Shown: positions 60,368-64,000 of the stretch, piece by piece
Position numbering within the stretch: the stretch's first letter is position 1
How the letters are laid out: every line of letters starts with the position of its first letter
Assembly (NCBI GenBank): GCA_003138355.1
Contig: PLFX01000032.1
Coordinates: 23,640 to 87,639 of the forward strand
Reading direction: 5' to 3'
From: Solirubrobacterales bacterium
GTDB taxonomy: Bacteria > Actinomycetota > Thermoleophilia > Solirubrobacterales > Solirubrobacteraceae
DNA: 64,000 nt
Made by a program: the position numbers and the translations under genes
Notes under the pieces: generated by a model
The model's database searches: none
The model's input: only the letters and a program-made list of their open reading frames with translations
What the model was told of the DNA's origin: nothing

Positions 60368-61237
60368 ATGGGCGTCGTGATGGCGCCGGCTAGCGCCTCG
60401 CCGCCCCCAGCCGGCGCGCGTCTCGCCGCCCTACAGCAGACCCCCGCCGAGACGATCGCGGCCGGCAAGCTCACCGCTCACGAGAAGCAGAACCTGGAGT
60501 GGTACGAGCACGAGATCGAGCGCGGGCTGCGCAGCTTCATCGAAGTCGGCAACGCACTCTTCGCGATCCGCTGGGACCGTCTCTACCGCGCGACGCATTC
60601 GACCTTTGAGGACTACTGCCGGGAGCGGTGGGGATTCAATAGCAGTCGGGCTCGGCAGCTTATGGCCGCCTCGGAGACCGTTACAGCTGTAACGGTCGAG
60701 GGTCAGCTCCCGGCCCCACGAAACGAGGCCGTCGCTCGTGAGCTAGCACCGCTCCGCGACCAGCCGACGGAGCTCCGCGAGACGTGGGCACAGGCGGTCG
60801 AGGAGCACGGCCCGACGCCGACCGCCGCGCAGGTCCGCGAGGTGCGGCAGGCGCGGCATGCGCCAGCTAGGCGGAAGGCGCCGGCAAAACGTCGGTCGAG
60901 TGGTGAGTTCTCCGACGCCGACAGATTCGTGGATAGGTTGGTCAAGCGGTGGCCGCCGGTCGCGTTCTACGCGCTGGAGCGCTTAGAGAGGCAGCTCTAT
61001 GGCGTCGACTACTGGGCGGTGCGGCGACAGATCAGTGACGGCCCTTGGAACGTTCCTAGGGACACGATCGCGCGCCGTTGCCGGGCGCTCACACTCAAGG
61101 CGTTTTCGACCCCGGAGCAACCAGAGGCGGTCGCGCTATTCGAGAAGGCGCGGGCGCTCGTAGCGACGCACGGGCTTATCTGCGAGATCGAAGTCGGCAT
61201 TCCAGCGCCGCCCGACGACCCAAAGGAGGACGTGTGA
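60368..61237 (+). CDS. Mobile-element/phage-associated DNA-binding protein
   Basis: FIEVGNALFAIRWDRLYRATHSTFEDYCRERWGFNSSRARQLMAASETV. Confidence 0.6.
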   Translation: MGVVMAPASASPPPAGARLAALQQTPAETIAAGKLTAHEKQNLEWYEHEIERGLRSFIEVGNALFAIRWDRLYRATHSTFEDYCRERWGFNSSRARQLMAASETVTAVTVEGQLPAPRNEAVARELAPLRDQPTELRETWAQAVEEHGPTPTAAQVREVRQARHAPARRKAPAKRRSSGEFSDADRFVDRLVKRWPPVAFYALERLERQLYGVDYWAVRRQISDGPWNVPRDTIARRCRALTLKAFSTPEQPEAVALFEKARALVATHGLICEIEVGIPAPPDDPKEDV

Positions 61238-61623
61238 CCCCCGCAGCCGAGGCGGAGCCGACCGGCGCCGCGTACATCACCGATGCGACCGGCCAGCGGA
61301 TCTACGCGCAGCCCGGCGCCGACCTGCGCCCGCAGGGGTTCCTACGGCGCGTGCGGATCGGGCGGGCATGGCCGCAGCCGACGGCCGAGCAGACCTTCCG
61401 CGAGGCATTCGTCCTGCATCGTTTCCCGCCGCTACAGCATGACCGCGCTAGCGCCTGCGTGATCGCAGGCGTCATGGTCTCGACTGCTGTCGACTGGAAC
61501 GGCGAGGGCGCGGTCGAGCTCGACCTGGAGGAGCTGAGCGGGCGACTCTACGAGTCACCCGATGCGCTGACCGCCGCACTCGCACGCGTGGTCGCCGCCG
61601 GTTATCTCGTCGAGGTGACGTGA
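61234..61623 (+). CDS. Hypothetical accessory protein
   Basis: GTG start after aaaggagga SD, overlaps upstream stop (GTGTGA). Confidence 0.55.
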   Translation: MTPAAEAEPTGAAYITDATGQRIYAQPGADLRPQGFLRRVRIGRAWPQPTAEQTFREAFVLHRFPPLQHDRASACVIAGVMVSTAVDWNGEGAVELDLEELSGRLYESPDALTAALARVVAAGYLVEVT

Positions 61624-61624
61624 C

Positions 61625-62149
61625 ATGGACTGGCTCAAATTGCCAACCAGCTTCCGGGACAACGCTTCGCGCCTCGAGGCCCAGTATCGCGGCGGAGCTG
61701 CGGCCATCGTGCTCTACGTCGACTGCTACTTGTGGGCAGCGCAGCACGAGACGGATGGCATTCTCCCCGCGGCCGTCGTCGCTTCGTTAGTCGCCGGCAT
61801 CGACGACGAGGCCGTGGCTGCGCTCCTCACTGCCGGACTGTGGAAGCCGGCCAAAGACGGCGGCGTGCACATCGTCCGATTCCTCACCGAGCAGAAGTCT
61901 CGCGCCGAGATCGAGCAGACCCGCGTCGATGCACGTAACCGTAAGGCGAAGGAACGGCGGGCACACAGAGACGTCACGCGTGAGTCACACGTGAGTCACA
62001 GAACAGAGGTAGAGGTAGAGAGAGAGAAAGAAGGTAGTGCTACAGACGTTCAAGGAGGGTCGCGCGCGCGAGCCGTTTCGGTGGCGCGGGAGACAGATCC
62101 ACTCGACCTAATCGCCTCGCAAGACCCGAGGGTGGCGACGAGAGGATGA
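61625..62149 (+). CDS. Phage/ICE replication-initiator-like protein
   Basis: MDWLKLPTSFRDNASRLEAQYRGGAAAIVLYVDCYLWAAQHETDGILP...; RDVTRESHVSHRTEVEVEREKE low-complexity linker as seen in phage replisome-organiser-type proteins. Confidence 0.5.
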   Translation: MDWLKLPTSFRDNASRLEAQYRGGAAAIVLYVDCYLWAAQHETDGILPAAVVASLVAGIDDEAVAALLTAGLWKPAKDGGVHIVRFLTEQKSRAEIEQTRVDARNRKAKERRAHRDVTRESHVSHRTEVEVEREKEGSATDVQGGSRARAVSVARETDPLDLIASQDPRVATRG

Positions 62150-62361
62150 CCGCTCGTAAGCGCCCCGACGACACGCGCACACCGCGTCCTCATCGCTCGT
62201 CCAAGCCTAAGCCGACGCCCGAGCCCGAGCCCGCGCCGACGCCGCGTCGGTCGTCCGCGCGTCGACGCGCCCTCGTGGCGCTGGCGCTCGCTAGCGGGCG
62301 GAGCCCGATTGGGCCGCGCCAGCAGCCCGTCCCCACGTCAACCGAAGAAAGCGAGGCCTGA
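62146..62361 (+). CDS. Small basic Pro-rich hypothetical protein
   Basis: ATGA overlap with upstream gene; HRSSKPKPTPEPEPAPTPRRSSARRRA. Confidence 0.4.
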   Translation: MTARKRPDDTRTPRPHRSSKPKPTPEPEPAPTPRRSSARRRALVALALASGRSPIGPRQQPVPTSTEESEA

Positions 62362-62362
62362 G

Positions 62363-62851
62363 ATGGCCAAGTCCTATGAACAGCGCGCCGCCGAGGCCGA
62401 CAGCGCCTCGCGCGCCGCGCTCAAGCAGCTCAAGCGCGAGCAAGAGCACGCCGAGGCGCTCGCCGAAGCACGAGCAGCGCTTGCGAGCGTCAACGGAGCT
62501 GGCGACCTCGAGCGCCTAAGCGGGGACCTGGACGAGATGAAACGCCTCGACCCCGAGGCGTTCCGACAGATGCGGGCGCGTGTCATCGACTCGCTGCCGA
62601 GCGCTCAGAAGATGCACGTCAAGGCACAGGACCAGCTCGCGCATCCGCGCCAGTACGGACCGCCCGAGCCGCCGACCGCCGAGCAGCTCGCCGCAGCGGT
62701 TGCTACGGGTTCGATCGACCTCGCGACGTTCGGCCGCCTCTCGAACGAGCAGGCCGCGATGCTGAAACGTGAGCATAAGGCGCTGTACTGGGACGCGGCG
62801 AATGCGCTCGCAGCCACCGCCGAGCGGCCCTATTCGGTGGTGGGTCGATGA
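62363..62851 (+). CDS. Coiled-coil hypothetical protein
   Basis: ATG 62363; AEADSASRAALKQLKREQEHAEALAEARAAL. Confidence 0.55.
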   Translation: MAKSYEQRAAEADSASRAALKQLKREQEHAEALAEARAALASVNGAGDLERLSGDLDEMKRLDPEAFRQMRARVIDSLPSAQKMHVKAQDQLAHPRQYGPPEPPTAEQLAAAVATGSIDLATFGRLSNEQAAMLKREHKALYWDAANALAATAERPYSVVGR

Positions 62852-63870
62852 CCGCGCGCAAGACGACCCCAGCCGCGCCCACGTTGGCCACCCTGCTCGC
62901 AGACCTCGATGAACGCCGCGAGGAACGCCTGCGGCAGAAGTCGGAGATCGGGAGCGAGCTCCGCGAGGCGAAGCGCGCGATCGACCGCGCAGCACACGAG
63001 CGCGAAGCCGAACTCCGCGCCGCCGTCACCGAGAACCGCAAGCCGAAGGTCGCGGAGATCGCCGAGCGCGTCGCTGAGAACGAGCAGGTCATCGCCGACA
63101 CCGTGCCGCGTCTGCGGCAGGTCGAAGCCGAGATCGGCAAGCTCGATCGCGAGCGCGCGGCGCTCGTCGACGACCGCCGCTCCGAGCTTGTCGACGAGTA
63201 CATCGCTGAATGCGTGCAGACGCGGGCGCTGCTCGAGGTCGCGCTGGCCGCGATCGACGCTTTCGACCGTCAGTTGAGCGAGGCCGAGAAGGCCGGCCGG
63301 CGCGCGTTCCACGGCGTCAAGCGTCCGGCCGACGATCCGCTCGCGCGGGTGCATGTCGGCAACGTCCTGAGCGACGGGACGCTTCCGTTTCACAGCGCGA
63401 CCGACCTCGTAGCGCTCTCGACGCAGGCCACGTACGTCGGTGGCGGCGAATCGCGATGGAGCTTGCCGGCGCTTCTGAAGGAGATCCGCCAGAAGCTCGC
63501 GGACGCCTCGTGCTTGCCGGCGGCGTTCATCGTCGGCCGCGACCGCGGCAACGGCATGAGTGGCCGCTACATCGACACGCTCAGCGGCCAGGCGGTCGAA
63601 GTCCATCCGGATCAGCTCGCCAGCGCCGCGCCTCTGATCACGGTCGACGAGCTCGGCTTCTGCCGGTTGCGTCGCGAGCGCGATCTCACCCGCGAAGAAC
63701 TCGATCGACACGAGCGCCACCGCCTGGCAACCGGCGGCGGCTATGTGGGCCCGTATGACAGGAACCGTGGCGGCATCGTCCTCCCGGACGACCTCGAGCG
63801 CGACAAGCACGGCGGCGTAGTGCTCGATCCCGACGCGCCGCCCGAGCCGTCCGTGTCGTTCATCCGGTGA
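62848..63870 (+). CDS. Coiled-coil hypothetical protein of accessory operon
   Basis: ATGA overlap with previous gene; 340 aa, long N-terminal heptad region. Confidence 0.6.
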   Translation: MTARKTTPAAPTLATLLADLDERREERLRQKSEIGSELREAKRAIDRAAHEREAELRAAVTENRKPKVAEIAERVAENEQVIADTVPRLRQVEAEIGKLDRERAALVDDRRSELVDEYIAECVQTRALLEVALAAIDAFDRQLSEAEKAGRRAFHGVKRPADDPLARVHVGNVLSDGTLPFHSATDLVALSTQATYVGGGESRWSLPALLKEIRQKLADASCLPAAFIVGRDRGNGMSGRYIDTLSGQAVEVHPDQLASAAPLITVDELGFCRLRRERDLTREELDRHERHRLATGGGYVGPYDRNRGGIVLPDDLERDKHGGVVLDPDAPPEPSVSFIR

Positions 63871-63885
63871 TCGGTGTCTGCGCCT

Positions 63886-64000
63886 TCATCTATCCATCGC
63901 AGCCCTCGTCGCCGTGATCCCGTTGTCCAGGGACGCGGCGACGACGCAGCTCGTAACCGCGTACTCCCCGTGCTCGAGCGGCACGATCACAGCGAGCGGC
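63886..64000 (-). CDS. Possible C-terminus of a convergent gene (truncated by window)
   Basis: Minus strand reads PLAVIVPLEHGEYAVTSCVVAASLDNGITATRAAMDR*. Confidence 0.25.
   Translation of the reverse strand, partial: PLAVIVPLEHGEYAVTSCVVAASLDNGITATRAAMDR

Overview
High-GC actinobacterial chromosome segment, probably class Thermoleophilia (an inference from gene content and codon usage). From 1 to about 58.4 kb it is mostly core metabolism: the serS 5' end (cut by the window edge), a complete 14-gene complex I operon nuoA-N (2.9-17.9 kb), cfa, thyX, acsA with an acetate transporter, bcp, mutM, an aldehyde dehydrogenase, a DEAD helicase, a PfkB kinase, citrate synthase, metF, pyk, an ABC1/UbiB kinase, an ABC exporter with its MarR regulator, a single-polypeptide 2-oxoglutarate dehydrogenase E2-E1 fusion, and nucS. 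From about 58.5 kb to the end it looks like accessory or mobile DNA: an XRE-type repressor diverges from a tightly overlapping operon of replication-like and coiled-coil genes. Most notable observations: (1) a 164-nt palindromic hairpin between nuoL and nuoM that starts at the nuoL stop codon and sequesters the nuoM Shine-Dalgarno; (2) a decaying tandem array of VOC/SnoaL cassettes (47-49 kb) with several relic VOC C-termini and a duplicated promoter-like block, followed by acyltransferase and YbjQ remnants; (3) a nested hairpin leader in front of the mobile-element operon; (4) a frameshift in a FAD oxidoreductase; (5) two genes (serS and an amidase) without a canonical start codon; (6) a perfect MarR operator palindrome; (7) a G-quadruplex-like tandem repeat at the core/accessory boundary. 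No rRNA, tRNA, CRISPR array or recognisable integrase or transposase was identified by eye.
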